64,000 bases of DNA from Bacteroidales bacterium (GCA_021740625.1 JAIOZK010000022.1:1-64000); one strand, 5' to 3'. Positions 51,410 to 61,507 are shown, counted from the stretch's first letter. Notes: a model not told the origin generated them from the sequence alone. Numbers and translations: made by a program.

Positions 51410-54400
51410 ATGAACCTGATCCGATCATCCTTAAAATACAAGCAGGTTTCCCTGATCATCATATTGATGGTCTTTGTCATCGGTATATATTCCCTGATGA
51501 CCATGCCACGCAGGTCTTCCCCTGAAATTACGGTCCGGCAGGCACTGATCGTAGCCTTTTATCCGGGTGCCACCGCTTCCCAGGTGCAGGAGCAAGTGAC
51601 CAAAAACATAGAGGAGAAGCTTTTTACTTATAAAGAAGTTGATAAGTCCGAAACTTACTCTACTACAACCGATGGCCTGCTAACCATAACCGTCAGCCTG
51701 GAAGATTGGGTCGAATTGCCTGATCTGTTCTGGGAAAGACTTGGCCAGGGGCTGTTCCAGTTAAAAGAAACCTCATTGCCACAGGGTGTTATCGGGCCGA
51801 TCGTTGATTCTGATTTCGGTGATGTAGTATCGCAATTGATTGCACTGGAGACAAAGGAACATTCTTACAGTGAATTAAAAGACTATGTCGAGATTATTGA
51901 GAACAATCTGCGCCAGTTGAAGGAAGTTTCCAAGATTTCCCACCTGGGATACCAGGCCGAGGAGATACATGTTTTATTTGATTCGGAAAAACTCGCTCGC
52001 TATGATGTTAGCCTGCTGCAAATCATAGAAGCCCTGAAAACGCAAAACAGTATCAAATATGCCGGCTACCTTGATACGGAGCAAATGCGGGTAAAAATCC
52101 ATGCTTCGGGATTATATTCCCAGTTGGAATCTGTCAAAAATCAAATGGTGGGCACCTCACCCGAAGGAGCCGTAATCAGGATAAAAGACATTGCAAAAGT
52201 TAAACGAAAGCTGCAGGATATTTCCCAACTGATCAGGATCAATGGAAACGAAAGCAAAGTGATGCTAATATCCCTGCAGATGCAATCTGGCTATAATATC
52301 GTTGAATTCGGGACTAAAGTGAACCAAATCCTGGAAGACAGCAAACAACAGATCCCTGATGAAGTAAACATGGTGATCATCAATGACCAGCCTGCTGTGG
52401 TAAAAAGCGCTGTGAATGATTTTATGCGGGAATTTATCATTGCGGTCGTGGCGGTCATCATCGTGATTATGTTGCTACTTCCTTTCCGGGTGGCACTGAT
52501 CGCCGCTTTTTCCATTCCCGTATCCATCGGCATGACCTTCACTTTCCTGAACCTCTTTGGTTATGAGTTGCAACAGGTTTCCCTCGCCTCCCTGATCGTG
52601 GTCCTGGGCATGGTGGTCGACAATGCCGTGGTGGTGATCGACAATTACATCGACAAGCTCGATAGCGGCATGAAACGTTTTGATGCAGCCTGGAAGAGTG
52701 CCACCGAATTCTCAATATCACTCTTCTCCTCTACCCTTTCCATCATTGTGGCTTTTCTGCCCCTGGTATTCATGCTAAGTGGTGCCACGGGTCAATTCCT
52801 GATCACTTTGCCGGTAACAGTTGCCATATCCATGAGTTGTTCGCTGGTAGTGGCATTTTTCATGACGCCTTTCCTGGCCTATGTTTTTATCAGAAAAGGA
52901 TTAAAGAAAGATGATGCAAAGGCAAAGAAAAAATTCAATGTGCTGGATGCGATTCAATATATCTTTAACCGGGCCATCGACCGGGCCATGAACCACAAAG
53001 CCATAACAGTAATCTTGGGTGTATTGCTTGTAGTTGGCGGCGCCCTGATGTTCAGCATTCCCAAACAACAATTCTTTCCGGATGCACAGCGCAACCAGTT
53101 CATCATACAGGTTTTCGAACCCATGGGAACACGATATCATGTGACAAAATCAGATGTTCAGAAAATTGAGGATATCCTGGTAAAAGACAGCAACATTACG
53201 GCATTTGCTTCCTTTATTGGTACTTCGGCGCCCAGGGTATATTACAGCTTTGCCCCGGTATTCCCGCAGGAAAGCTATGCACAGATCCTGGTCAACACCA
53301 GCAGCACAGAAATTACAGAAGAGCTTGCTCCTTATTACCTGGAAAAGCTTCAGCACTTTCTGCCCAATGCACATGTTGATGTCATGCAGTTTGCACAGGG
53401 CGTGCCAACTGTTTCTCCCGTGGAGGTCAGGGTTTATGGAAACAATATTGACAGGCTGAACAACATTGGCGACACCATCAAAGAAATTTTCCGGAAAACG
53501 GAAGGCAGCCGGCTGATCCGCCAGGACTTTGATGAAAACTTCATCCTGGAGCTGAACATTGATGAAGAAGTGTCGAACCGTCTGGGATTTACCACCAGCA
53601 CCATAGCTGAAATGCTGGGGGCCGGATTGCATGGAGCGCCGGTTTCCAGGTTGTGGGAGGGTGATGATCCCCTGAACATCGTGTTCAAACTGGAAAAAGA
53701 AAAGAGGGATGATTATTCGGATGTCCTGAATACTTACATTTCCAATCCCTTCTTCCCGAAATTTATTCCGATCAGGCAATTTGCAGATGCTACACCACGC
53801 TGGCAGGTAGGCAAGATCACACGCAGGAACGGAATTCCCGCCCTAACCACAGGATGCAAGCCTGAAAACGGGTACCTGGCTTCCGAGGTACTCCAGGAGG
53901 CCAAACCTGCGATTGACAAATTGACACTTCCCCCAGGTTATCGCCTGGAATATGGCGGAGATTATAAAAACCAGGGCGAAACATTCGGGCACATGATCGC
54001 CGCTCTTATCATTTCACTGGTCAGTATATTTATCATCTTACTGGTTCAGTTCAGGGATGTTGCCCGACCGCTGATCATCATGGTATCCATTCCCCTGACT
54101 TTGTTCGGTGCCATCCTGGGCCTGATCATTACCGGAAATGTTTTCAGTTTTACTGCTTTTGTGGGACTGATCGCCCTGGTCGGTATCGTGATCAGGAATG
54201 CCCTGATCATTGTTGATTTCTCAGACAGCCTGGTAAAAAAGGAAAACATCAGTTTTGCAGAAGCTGCCCGGGAATCGGCCAAAAGAAGGTTGCGGCCCAT
54301 TTTCCTGACAACCATGGCAGCAGCCATTGGCGTGGTACCCATGATCGTTTTAAAGGACCCGCTTTGGGCCCCCCTTGCAAGTGTTTTCGCATTTGGTATT

Positions 54401-54484
54401 GTGATTTCTATGATTTTAACACTCATGGTGATCCCGGCATTGTACGCTATAATAATTCGAAAAAGAAATACAATTGGTGATTAA
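51410..54484 (+). CDS. RND-family efflux transporter (AcrB-like)
   Basis: The 1024-residue inner-membrane proton-driven pump has the classical two-fold arrangement of 12 TM helices and two large periplasmic loops. In TM4 the proton-relay segment reads GMVVDNAVVVIDNY, so only the first of the two AcrB aspartates (Asp407/Asp408) is kept and the second is Asn. In TM10 the segment VGIVIRNALIIVDF has Arg at the position of AcrB Lys940. The substrates are unknown. The ATG is 17 bases after the adaptor stop, and its own stop is one base before the TolC start. Confidence 0.92.
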   Translation: MNLIRSSLKYKQVSLIIILMVFVIGIYSLMTMPRRSSPEITVRQALIVAFYPGATASQVQEQVTKNIEEKLFTYKEVDKSETYSTTTDGLLTITVSLEDWVELPDLFWERLGQGLFQLKETSLPQGVIGPIVDSDFGDVVSQLIALETKEHSYSELKDYVEIIENNLRQLKEVSKISHLGYQAEEIHVLFDSEKLARYDVSLLQIIEALKTQNSIKYAGYLDTEQMRVKIHASGLYSQLESVKNQMVGTSPEGAVIRIKDIAKVKRKLQDISQLIRINGNESKVMLISLQMQSGYNIVEFGTKVNQILEDSKQQIPDEVNMVIINDQPAVVKSAVNDFMREFIIAVVAVIIVIMLLLPFRVALIAAFSIPVSIGMTFTFLNLFGYELQQVSLASLIVVLGMVVDNAVVVIDNYIDKLDSGMKRFDAAWKSATEFSISLFSSTLSIIVAFLPLVFMLSGATGQFLITLPVTVAISMSCSLVVAFFMTPFLAYVFIRKGLKKDDAKAKKKFNVLDAIQYIFNRAIDRAMNHKAITVILGVLLVVGGALMFSIPKQQFFPDAQRNQFIIQVFEPMGTRYHVTKSDVQKIEDILVKDSNITAFASFIGTSAPRVYYSFAPVFPQESYAQILVNTSSTEITEELAPYYLEKLQHFLPNAHVDVMQFAQGVPTVSPVEVRVYGNNIDRLNNIGDTIKEIFRKTEGSRLIRQDFDENFILELNIDEEVSNRLGFTTSTIAEMLGAGLHGAPVSRLWEGDDPLNIVFKLEKEKRDDYSDVLNTYISNPFFPKFIPIRQFADATPRWQVGKITRRNGIPALTTGCKPENGYLASEVLQEAKPAIDKLTLPPGYRLEYGGDYKNQGETFGHMIAALIISLVSIFIILLVQFRDVARPLIIMVSIPLTLFGAILGLIITGNVFSFTAFVGLIALVGIVIRNALIIVDFSDSLVKKENISFAEAARESAKRRLRPIFLTTMAAAIGVVPMIVLKDPLWAPLASVFAFGIVISMILTLMVIPALYAIIIRKRNTIGD

Positions 54485-54485
54485 G

Positions 54486-55850
54486 ATGATCCATAAAAGC
54501 TTGAATATAATACTCCTGATATTGCTGGGTCTTGAGCTTTCAGCCCAGAAAAACACTGTGATCAGTCTGGAAGAAGCACATACCATCGCAGAAAAGAATA
54601 ACAGGCTGATCAAAATCCTGGAATATAAAGTAAAACAAGCTGAAGGCAAGCTTGCCGAAATGAAAAGCAATTTTTACCCCCGCCTGAGCGCCAGCGGAAC
54701 AATTGCCTATAACAGTGATCCAAATATTTACGTTTATAAAGGAGAGTTCAATCACATTTATCGCGATCTCGTGGATATCGAATGGATCGATGAACTGCTG
54801 GAGAAATACATCCCCCTACCCCCAAAAGATATGACCCTGATCCATGGAGACCATTACCTGTATAAAACATCGGTAAACCTGATCCAGCCGATTACCCAGC
54901 TTACACAAGTAAATAGCGGTAAAAAAGTTGCCGAAACCGATGTGAGCATTGAAGCCTTGGAAAAACAAAAAGCGATCAATGAAATCAAGCTCGGGATCAC
55001 AGAATTGTATTATGGGATTCTGCTGGAACAAAAAATGGAAGCGGCAACTCTTGCCCGACTCAAATACAAAAGATCAGAATACAGGGATGCACTGAATGCC
55101 AGCGAGGAAGGAGAATTGTTGAAGGTGGATGCAATGGGATTGAAAGCTGAAATAAACGAAACAGAACATCAACTGATAAAGCATCAGAACCAGCAGCAAA
55201 ATTATTTATTAAAATTGAAACAGCTTTTGGGTGTGGAATATCCGGTAGAACCCGTGATGAATCTTGACAGCCTTTATTTGACAGAGCCCGAACCCATGAA
55301 TGAATTTATCACCGCAGTATCGGGAGAAAATTTTTCCATCCAACAGGCCGGACTGATGGTGAGAAAGGCAGAATTTGGCGTAGATGCGGCCAGAAAGGAG
55401 TATATTCCCGGATTGGCCCTCTTTGGTCAATACAACTACAATCATGGTATCCCGCTTACACCCCGTTCCTATTTCCTGACCGGTTTGAACCTGGAATGGG
55501 AGATATTTGCTTCCGGAGAGCGAGCTGCTGTTATCCGGCAAAGGGAGGCTTTACTCGGAGAAGCTACAGAAGATTTCTCTTATCAGAAAGAAAGCATGCG
55601 CAATGAAGCGGAACAACTCTACCTGCAAACCCAGAATGCAAAACGCCTGTCTACCGCAGCCCAGGATGCTTATGATGCACGCCAGGAAGAACATCGCCTG
55701 ATGAAAGATGCTTTTGAGGCAGGGCAAAAGCTGAAAACCGACCTCCTGAAGTCAGAAGCTGACCTGGCAGAATCAGAAGCCGAGCTGCTGGCTTCCAGGG
55801 TAAACTACTTGATCCTGTTGTCCAAAATGCAATACTTAAAAGGCAACTAA
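54486..55850 (+). CDS. TolC-family outer-membrane efflux channel
   Basis: The ~454-residue protein has a signal peptide (NIILLILLGLELSAQ) and two outer-membrane efflux repeats with long helices (ISLEEAHTIAEKNNRLIKILEYKVKQAEGKLAEMKSNFYPRLS, and the second LMVRKAEFGVDAARKEYIPGLALFG). It forms the trimeric exit duct for the RND pump. The ATG at 54486 is one base after the pump stop codon, so translation is likely coupled. Confidence 0.9.
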   Translation: MIHKSLNIILLILLGLELSAQKNTVISLEEAHTIAEKNNRLIKILEYKVKQAEGKLAEMKSNFYPRLSASGTIAYNSDPNIYVYKGEFNHIYRDLVDIEWIDELLEKYIPLPPKDMTLIHGDHYLYKTSVNLIQPITQLTQVNSGKKVAETDVSIEALEKQKAINEIKLGITELYYGILLEQKMEAATLARLKYKRSEYRDALNASEEGELLKVDAMGLKAEINETEHQLIKHQNQQQNYLLKLKQLLGVEYPVEPVMNLDSLYLTEPEPMNEFITAVSGENFSIQQAGLMVRKAEFGVDAARKEYIPGLALFGQYNYNHGIPLTPRSYFLTGLNLEWEIFASGERAAVIRQREALLGEATEDFSYQKESMRNEAEQLYLQTQNAKRLSTAAQDAYDARQEEHRLMKDAFEAGQKLKTDLLKSEADLAESEAELLASRVNYLILLSKMQYLKGN

Positions 55851-55902
55851 CACCCAAACAATATCCAATAGTAACTGCCAAGTGCCGACTGCAAACTGCG
55901 GA
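55851..55902. repeat. Short ACTGC-rich degenerate repeat
   Basis: Between the convergent tolC-like and malQ genes, ACTGCCAAGTGCCGACTGC and AAACTGCGGACT reiterate an (A/G)CTGC(C/G) word. No terminator hairpin is obvious. Confidence 0.35.
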
Positions 55903-57393
55903 CTACCGCCCATACAACTCATTCATCTCCTGAAGCCACAGCAGCTTATCTTCATCAATATCATTCCATGAAAAACGGTACATCCAGTTATTTCCGGCTG
56001 TTCCGGGTTTGTTCATGCGGTAAGTTTCATCCTGGCTCAGAAGATCCTGCAAAGGAAAGATCACCAGTTTTGCCGTTGATTGCAGCAAGAGACATATCAT
56101 TCTCCGGGCTATATTCTCCTCCGTAATTTCCTGGTCAAAATATTTTTGCAGCCACTTCCGCTGCTGATCATCAAGCTCCTGCCGGAACCAACCCCTGCTC
56201 GTATTATTGTCATGGGTTCCGGTGTAAGCAACACAATTTTTTTCGAAGTTGTGGGGCAGATATTCATTAACGGAATCCATGGACTGAAAGCCAAACTGCA
56301 GGACCTGCATGCCCGGAATTCCATGTTCCTCCAAAAACTCATTTACCTCCGGGGTAATAATGCCCAGGTTTTCAGCCACCAGGGGTAATTTTGGGAATGC
56401 CTTCCGGATATGCCGGTAAAAATCCTGCGCAGAAGCATCGACCCATTCTCCGTTTCTGGCAGTATCCTCCCCGGCTTCTATTTCCCAATAGGAGAGAAAT
56501 GCCCGAAAGTGATCAATGCGCAACAGGTCAAAATACCTGAAGTTCTGCTTCAGCCTTTCTACCCACCAGCGAAATCCGTCCATCTGCATATGTTTCCAGT
56601 TAAAAACAGGATTTCCCCATAATTGTCCGTCTTCGCTGAAATAATCAGGGGGCACACCGGCAACATGCGTTGGCTTCTTATCCCTGCCCAGCTTGAAATT
56701 TTCAGGATGTGCCCAAACATCTGCGCTATCGTGCTGCACATAGATGGGAAGATCTCCAAAGATCATCAACTGCATCTCATTGCAATATTTTCGCAACTCT
56801 TTCCATTGTTTCCATAAAATGAACTGGGTAAATTTCTCCTGCCGGATACCTTCTTCCAGAAGTGAGCGATACCTGTTCAATTCCCCTTGATTTCGATCAC
56901 GAATACCGGCAGGCCAATTATCCCAGGACTTGCCTTTGAAATAAAATTTCAATGATCTGAATAAAGCATAATCCTCAATCCAGTAAAGGTTTTCTTTAAT
57001 AAACTGATGGAAATCAGAATATTTGTCTGATTCAAAATTCAGGAAGGCTTTGTACAGCAAATTCTTTTTACAAGCATAGGCAGCCTCATAATTGACTTTG
57101 GAAGGTTTTCCAGGGATTTGCATCAGGTCTTTCTGCTCGATCAGGCCTTCTGAATACAATCCCTCCGGGTCGAGGAAAAGCGGATTAAGGGCAAAAGCCG
57201 AATCACTGCTGTAAGGAGAGTTCCCTATTGCTGCATCGGTCGGGTTCAGTGGTAATATTTGCCAGTATTTTATCCTGTATTTTCTCAGGAATTTGGCAAA
57301 CTTAAATGCATTTTTCCCGAAGTCTCCAGCGCCAAACGCTGAAGGCAGGGATGAAATATGCAGAAGCACCCCGGTAGCTCTTTCTCCGATCAT
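55903..57393 (-). CDS. malQ: 4-alpha-glucanotransferase (GH77, amylomaltase)
   Basis: This enzyme transfers alpha-1,4-glucan segments between maltodextrins. GH77 features include GVLLHISSLPSAFGAGDFG, the YWQILPLNPTD segment, GDLPIYVQHDSADVW, LLRIDHFRAF (nucleophile Asp), LVAENLGIITPEV (acid/base Glu) and YTGTHDNNT. The 496 residues correspond to a bacterial-type single-domain enzyme. Its ATG overlaps the stop of the GH57-like gene by four bases, so the two act in one glycogen or maltodextrin operon. Confidence 0.95.
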   Translation of the reverse strand: MIGERATGVLLHISSLPSAFGAGDFGKNAFKFAKFLRKYRIKYWQILPLNPTDAAIGNSPYSSDSAFALNPLFLDPEGLYSEGLIEQKDLMQIPGKPSKVNYEAAYACKKNLLYKAFLNFESDKYSDFHQFIKENLYWIEDYALFRSLKFYFKGKSWDNWPAGIRDRNQGELNRYRSLLEEGIRQEKFTQFILWKQWKELRKYCNEMQLMIFGDLPIYVQHDSADVWAHPENFKLGRDKKPTHVAGVPPDYFSEDGQLWGNPVFNWKHMQMDGFRWWVERLKQNFRYFDLLRIDHFRAFLSYWEIEAGEDTARNGEWVDASAQDFYRHIRKAFPKLPLVAENLGIITPEVNEFLEEHGIPGMQVLQFGFQSMDSVNEYLPHNFEKNCVAYTGTHDNNTSRGWFRQELDDQQRKWLQKYFDQEITEENIARRMICLLLQSTAKLVIFPLQDLLSQDETYRMNKPGTAGNNWMYRFSWNDIDEDKLLWLQEMNELYGR

Positions 57394-58922
57394 AATGCAA
57401 ACACATCAATATCTATTATCCTTGGTTTTACCAGCTTTTCAAACAATACCCGGGCATCAGGATAATCCCTAAAGTTCCCTTTCGCTTTGGCGAGTTTGGT
57501 CAGAAAAGCGGGGAACAATTTCCTTTTCGTGAATTTTTCAGCCAGTTGGCATGCCCTGGTGGCATAGGCAATAATCTGGACAGTACCTGTATCGCTGATA
57601 TCATCGAAAAACCAGGCGCAACTTGTATACATGAACATGGCATGTTTTTGCATTTCCAGCAACTCCAGCATCCTGATCATTTCTTCCCTGCCAGTTTCAA
57701 TACCTGCATATTTTTTTAGAAACTCCAGGATATTCTCTTCGGACCTGTCCAGTATCACACTGATATATTTATTTCTCAAATCCCAGGGATCAGCATGAGT
57801 GAGCTTTTTCATCTGTACAACAAAGATATTGTCGATGTCATCGCGTAAAAAATCAAAAGCATCCCGGAGCGGTTTTCTCCACTTCTGGTGTATATGGGAT
57901 TCATTTGTGCCTTTGCATCCGCAATTGCTTCGCCAGCGTTCTATGCCGTGTGAGCAGCTCCAGGAAGTATTTTCCCTGATCTGTACTTCGTGATCAGCCG
58001 GCTTCATATTCAGAAAAAAGGCATAATTGCTGAGCCGGGCTTTCTTGTATTTTTCAATATAATACAGGCAAAAGGCCAGTGCCATATCCCCATGACGGTG
58101 ATGATGGCCATAGGTTTCGCCATCCGTGGCAATGTGTGATAATTCCAATCCAATGTTATTGTTATCAAAAGCTTCCAGCAGATGATCGGCAAACATTTTC
58201 CCATCCTTCAACAAACCGTTAAAAGCTACATCATGCGAAACTTTTCCATTGTAGAAAAACAGGATAATGCTCCTGCCCGATGGCAGCTTGCAACAATATG
58301 GCCGACTTTTGTCCAGGCTGTTTGTATTTACTTTGATCCAGGAATCTGAACCGGACTTTCTCACTGCACCGGCCTGTTCAGGGGAAAGAATGGTAAAACG
58401 TATTTCCTGTTTGGCAAGTTCTTCGAGTGTGGCAGTATCGACAGCGGTTTCGGGTAACCACATGCCAAGTGGTTTCCTTTTGAAACGAAACTCAAAATCA
58501 CGTATCCCCCAGTAAACCTGTGTTTCCTTATCTTTATGATTGGCCAGGGGCATGATCATGTGATTGTAAGCCTGGGCAATGGCTGATCCATATCCTTCAT
58601 TTTTATCAGCAGAAATCTTATCTGCATCGATAATTTTCCGGTATGTTTCAGGATGTTTCCTGGAAAGCCAGGTGAAAAGCGTTGGTCCGAAATTAAAGCT
58701 GATCTTCTCGAAATTATTGACTACATCCACGATCCTCTCCTCTTCCAGGATGCGCGAAGATGTATTGGGCTCATAGCATTCGTATGTGATCCTTTCGTTC
58801 CAGTCGTGGAAAGGGGCAGCATCTTTTTGTTCTTCTATTTTTTCAGTCCAGGGGTCTTCACGGGGGGGCTGGTAAAAATGCCCGTGAATGCATATGTATT
58901 TCTCCATCTCAGTTCCTTCCAT
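57390..58922 (-). CDS. GH57-like glycosidase, short form of the DUF3536 type
   Basis: The 510-residue cytoplasmic protein starts with KYICIHGHFYQPPREDPW, the entry strand of GH57 enzymes. It has ITYECYEPNTSSRIL, GPTLFTWL, GMWLPETAVD (the glutamate region) and SHIATDGETYGHHH. The second half (ENTSWSCSHGIERWRSNCGC, MYTSCAWFFDDI) matches the DUF3536-associated type. It stops after LFEKLVKPRIIDIDVFAL, where I expect longer homologues to continue. Co-translation with malQ implies alpha-glucan metabolism. The start could also be the ATG five codons later. Confidence 0.8.
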   Translation of the reverse strand: MEGTEMEKYICIHGHFYQPPREDPWTEKIEEQKDAAPFHDWNERITYECYEPNTSSRILEEERIVDVVNNFEKISFNFGPTLFTWLSRKHPETYRKIIDADKISADKNEGYGSAIAQAYNHMIMPLANHKDKETQVYWGIRDFEFRFKRKPLGMWLPETAVDTATLEELAKQEIRFTILSPEQAGAVRKSGSDSWIKVNTNSLDKSRPYCCKLPSGRSIILFFYNGKVSHDVAFNGLLKDGKMFADHLLEAFDNNNIGLELSHIATDGETYGHHHRHGDMALAFCLYYIEKYKKARLSNYAFFLNMKPADHEVQIRENTSWSCSHGIERWRSNCGCKGTNESHIHQKWRKPLRDAFDFLRDDIDNIFVVQMKKLTHADPWDLRNKYISVILDRSEENILEFLKKYAGIETGREEMIRMLELLEMQKHAMFMYTSCAWFFDDISDTGTVQIIAYATRACQLAEKFTKRKLFPAFLTKLAKAKGNFRDYPDARVLFEKLVKPRIIDIDVFAL

Positions 58923-59051
58923 TCACAAAAAATTTCTTGACAAAATTAGAAGAAAAGCATGAATCAAATATCAAAATGCAAAGAAAATCCCGAAGCCGAA
59001 ATCCGTATTGAATCCAAAATCAATTGAATTTTCATCAAAATAATTTTAAGA

Positions 59052-60713
59052 TTAGTACTGAAAGGAAGTATCATGGTATACAAGCTCACCATCCAGGTAG
59101 GTTCTCGCAATCCGGGTTTCCGGAACTTCATCGATCGGGATTTCCATAATATCTTTTTCCAGAATAACAAAGTCGGCATCTTTGCCAACTTCCAGGCTGC
59201 CTTTTCGGTTTTCTTCAAAACTACCTTTAGCCGCCCAGATGGTCATGGACTTCAGGGTCTCTTCCCGGTTCAATGCATTGTCCGTTAGAAATCCATTTTC
59301 CGGATACCCCTGAAGGTCCTTCCTGGCAACCGTTGCATAAAATGTATGCAAAGGATTGATATTTTCTATTGGAAAATCCGTTCCACTGATGATCCATCCG
59401 TTCTGTTGCAGCATCTCCTTAAAAGCATAAGCCCGGTCCATCCTTTCTTCACCCAATCTGTCGGGTGCCCAGTACATATCCGAAGTAGCATGTGTTCCCT
59501 GCACAGAAGGAATGATTGAGAATTTGCCAAATTTCTTCATATCATCGGGATGAATGGTCTGGGCATGCTCGATGCGCCACCTTTTATCATTTTTTCCTTC
59601 CAGTACTTCGCCGTAGAGATCGAGCATGATACGCGCTCCCGAATCCCCGATGGTGTGTGTGCAGACCTGATATCCATGATCAATGGCTTTTCGGATCCAT
59701 TCACGATAGTAATCGAGATCTTTCATCAACAGACCAAAGTTATCCGGATCATCAGAATAGGGCTCCAGCAGAAGCGCTCCCCGGGAACCGAGCGCCCCAT
59801 CGGCATAAAGCTTGATCGACCTGACCGCTAACCTGTCGGTAATATAAGGGCCATTTTTAATGAAATATTCAAAATTCTCTTTTGTCGGGCTCAGCATTTG
59901 ATTGATTTTCATTTTAAGCTCACCGGACTGATGCAAGCTGTCGGTAAGCAGTACCATGTCTTTATCGTGTCCTGCATCAACAACGGAAGTCAACCCGACC
60001 GCAAAACAGTTTTTTTCGGCTTCCCGGAAAGCTTTTACTTTCTGTTGATCGTTGGGTCTGGGGATGATCTCTTTTAACTTATCAGCGGCATTATCAATCA
60101 AAACACCGGTGGGTTGCCCGTCCTCGCCCAGAATCACATCACCTCCTTCGACTTTTGTTTTTGCTGTGATGCCGGCACGCTTAAGGGCTTCCGAATTGGC
60201 CAGGACCGCGTGACCATCAATCCTGGTCAGCACGACAGGCCGGTCGGGAAACAGTTCATCCAGTTTTTCTTTGGTCGGATATTGCTTCACTTCCCAATCG
60301 TTTTGATCCCAGCCACGGCCGAGGATCCATTCAGCCGGATTCTCCTGCTGGTGTTCCACAACTTTTTGCACAACCTCATCAAAAGACTTCGTTCCCACCA
60401 GGTCGGCATTCCTGATCAGGTTTTCACCGTACCAGTAAAAATGACAGTGCCCGTCGATAAAGCCAGGGTAAACGAATTTATTCAGGCCATTGTATACTTT
60501 TTCGGCAGTGTAATTGTCAAAAATATCATCATTGCTGCCAATGGCGATGATCTTTCCGTCACGCACTGCCATGGCCTGCGCTGTTGAGAAACTGCTGTCA
60601 ACCGTATATATTTTCGTACTATAGATGATTAGATCTACTTTTTTCTCCATGTTACTACAATTTACCATGATCAGATTCAGACTGATCATTGCTATAAAAT
60701 ATTTTAATTTCAT
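59052..60713 (-). CDS. Lipoprotein YtcJ-like amidohydrolase
   Basis: The ~553-residue metal-dependent amidohydrolase belongs to the amidohydrolase_3/YtcJ family. FIDGHCHFYW carries the HxH metal site. VEHAQTIHPDD, the central TSVVDAGHD and KLYADGALGSRGA blocks, and ISGTDFPIENINPL (catalytic Asp) follow. The N-terminus has a lipobox (LIMVNCSN), so it acts outside the cytoplasm. The substrate is unknown. The start at MKLKYFIAM lies after an exact -7 element at 60735-60742; the 13-residue longer frame begins upstream of it. Confidence 0.88.
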   Translation of the reverse strand: MKLKYFIAMISLNLIMVNCSNMEKKVDLIIYSTKIYTVDSSFSTAQAMAVRDGKIIAIGSNDDIFDNYTAEKVYNGLNKFVYPGFIDGHCHFYWYGENLIRNADLVGTKSFDEVVQKVVEHQQENPAEWILGRGWDQNDWEVKQYPTKEKLDELFPDRPVVLTRIDGHAVLANSEALKRAGITAKTKVEGGDVILGEDGQPTGVLIDNAADKLKEIIPRPNDQQKVKAFREAEKNCFAVGLTSVVDAGHDKDMVLLTDSLHQSGELKMKINQMLSPTKENFEYFIKNGPYITDRLAVRSIKLYADGALGSRGALLLEPYSDDPDNFGLLMKDLDYYREWIRKAIDHGYQVCTHTIGDSGARIMLDLYGEVLEGKNDKRWRIEHAQTIHPDDMKKFGKFSIIPSVQGTHATSDMYWAPDRLGEERMDRAYAFKEMLQQNGWIISGTDFPIENINPLHTFYATVARKDLQGYPENGFLTDNALNREETLKSMTIWAAKGSFEENRKGSLEVGKDADFVILEKDIMEIPIDEVPETRIARTYLDGELVYHDTSFQY

Positions 60714-60734
60714 CTGTTCATCATTAGGTTCAAA

Positions 60735-60742
60735 CAAAAGTA
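60735..60742 (-). promoter_or_regulatory. -7 promoter element of the amidohydrolase gene
   Basis: Minus-strand TACTTTTG is an exact TAnnTTTG match, 22 bases before the ATG at 60713. Confidence 0.5.
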
Positions 60743-60798
60743 ACAATTGCATGTTTATAAAAAAACAACTTATGCAATTTCAAATAAAAGCTTTTTCA

Positions 60799-60806
60799 TA
60801 CTTTTG
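60799..60806 (+). promoter_or_regulatory. -7 promoter element of the DUF6580-like gene
   Basis: TACTTTTG, identical to the element of the divergent amidohydrolase gene, lies 26 bases before the ATG at 60832. Confidence 0.5.
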
Positions 60807-60831
60807 CCATGAGAAACAAAAATCATAGATC

Positions 60832-61386
60832 ATGAAGGATAAACTTTTGACACCACGATTTATAGCCATCATTACCATCATTTTATTTGGTGCATTCATG
60901 CGCCTGATCCCCCATTGGCCCAATTTCACGCCCATTGCGGCCATGGCCTTGTTTGGAGGAACCTACCTCAGCCGCAAGTATCTTGCATTCCTGTTACCCA
61001 TTGCCGCCATGTTCGTCAGCGATCTCCTGCTAGGATTTCACTCATATATGCTTGCTGTATATATTGCATTTGCCATTACAGTAATGATCGGTTTTGTACT
61101 GCGCCGAAAAGTCAATGTAGGTAACGTGATTGGAGCTTCCCTTGCCTCATCCGTCATATTCTTCCTCATTACCAATTTTGCAGCCTGGCTGGCTTCTCCC
61201 ATCTATCCCGCCAATGCAGTAGGTTTGATGGAAGCCTACATTGCCGGACTGGCCTTTTTCAATGACGGATCATACGGCATCTCATTTTTCCTGAATACGG
61301 TACTGGGCGGTCTTTTTTATAACGGATTATTTTTTGGTGTTTTTTACCTGGCCCGACAAAGGTTCCCGGTGCTGGCCAAAGCTTAG
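60832..61386 (+). CDS. DUF6580-like membrane protein, possible transport component
   Basis: The 184-residue integral membrane protein has about five TM helices. Its N-terminal motif RLIPHWPNFTPIAAMALFGGTYLSRK and the SDLLLGFHSYML segment resemble the DUF6580 family, small proteins annotated elsewhere as putative transport proteins with similarity to ECF S-components. No energising ATPase is nearby. It is monocistronic, with its own promoter element and terminator. Confidence 0.7.
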   Translation: MKDKLLTPRFIAIITIILFGAFMRLIPHWPNFTPIAAMALFGGTYLSRKYLAFLLPIAAMFVSDLLLGFHSYMLAVYIAFAITVMIGFVLRRKVNVGNVIGASLASSVIFFLITNFAAWLASPIYPANAVGLMEAYIAGLAFFNDGSYGISFFLNTVLGGLFYNGLFFGVFYLARQRFPVLAKA

Positions 61387-61411
61387 GCTATTTAGAAATT
61401 CAAAATATTGG

Positions 61412-61442
61412 AAAGTCCCTGTCAATCCAGGGACTTTTTTTT
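61412..61442 (+). terminator. Rho-independent terminator
   Basis: AAAGTCCCTG and CAGGGACTTT form a 10-bp stem with a six-base loop, followed by a T-run. Confidence 0.9.
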
Positions 61443-61507
61443 ATTTCATAGCCTTGAATCTGATTTTCTCTAATTACAAAACAGTAAAAATCAAACTTCG
61501 GATCAAC

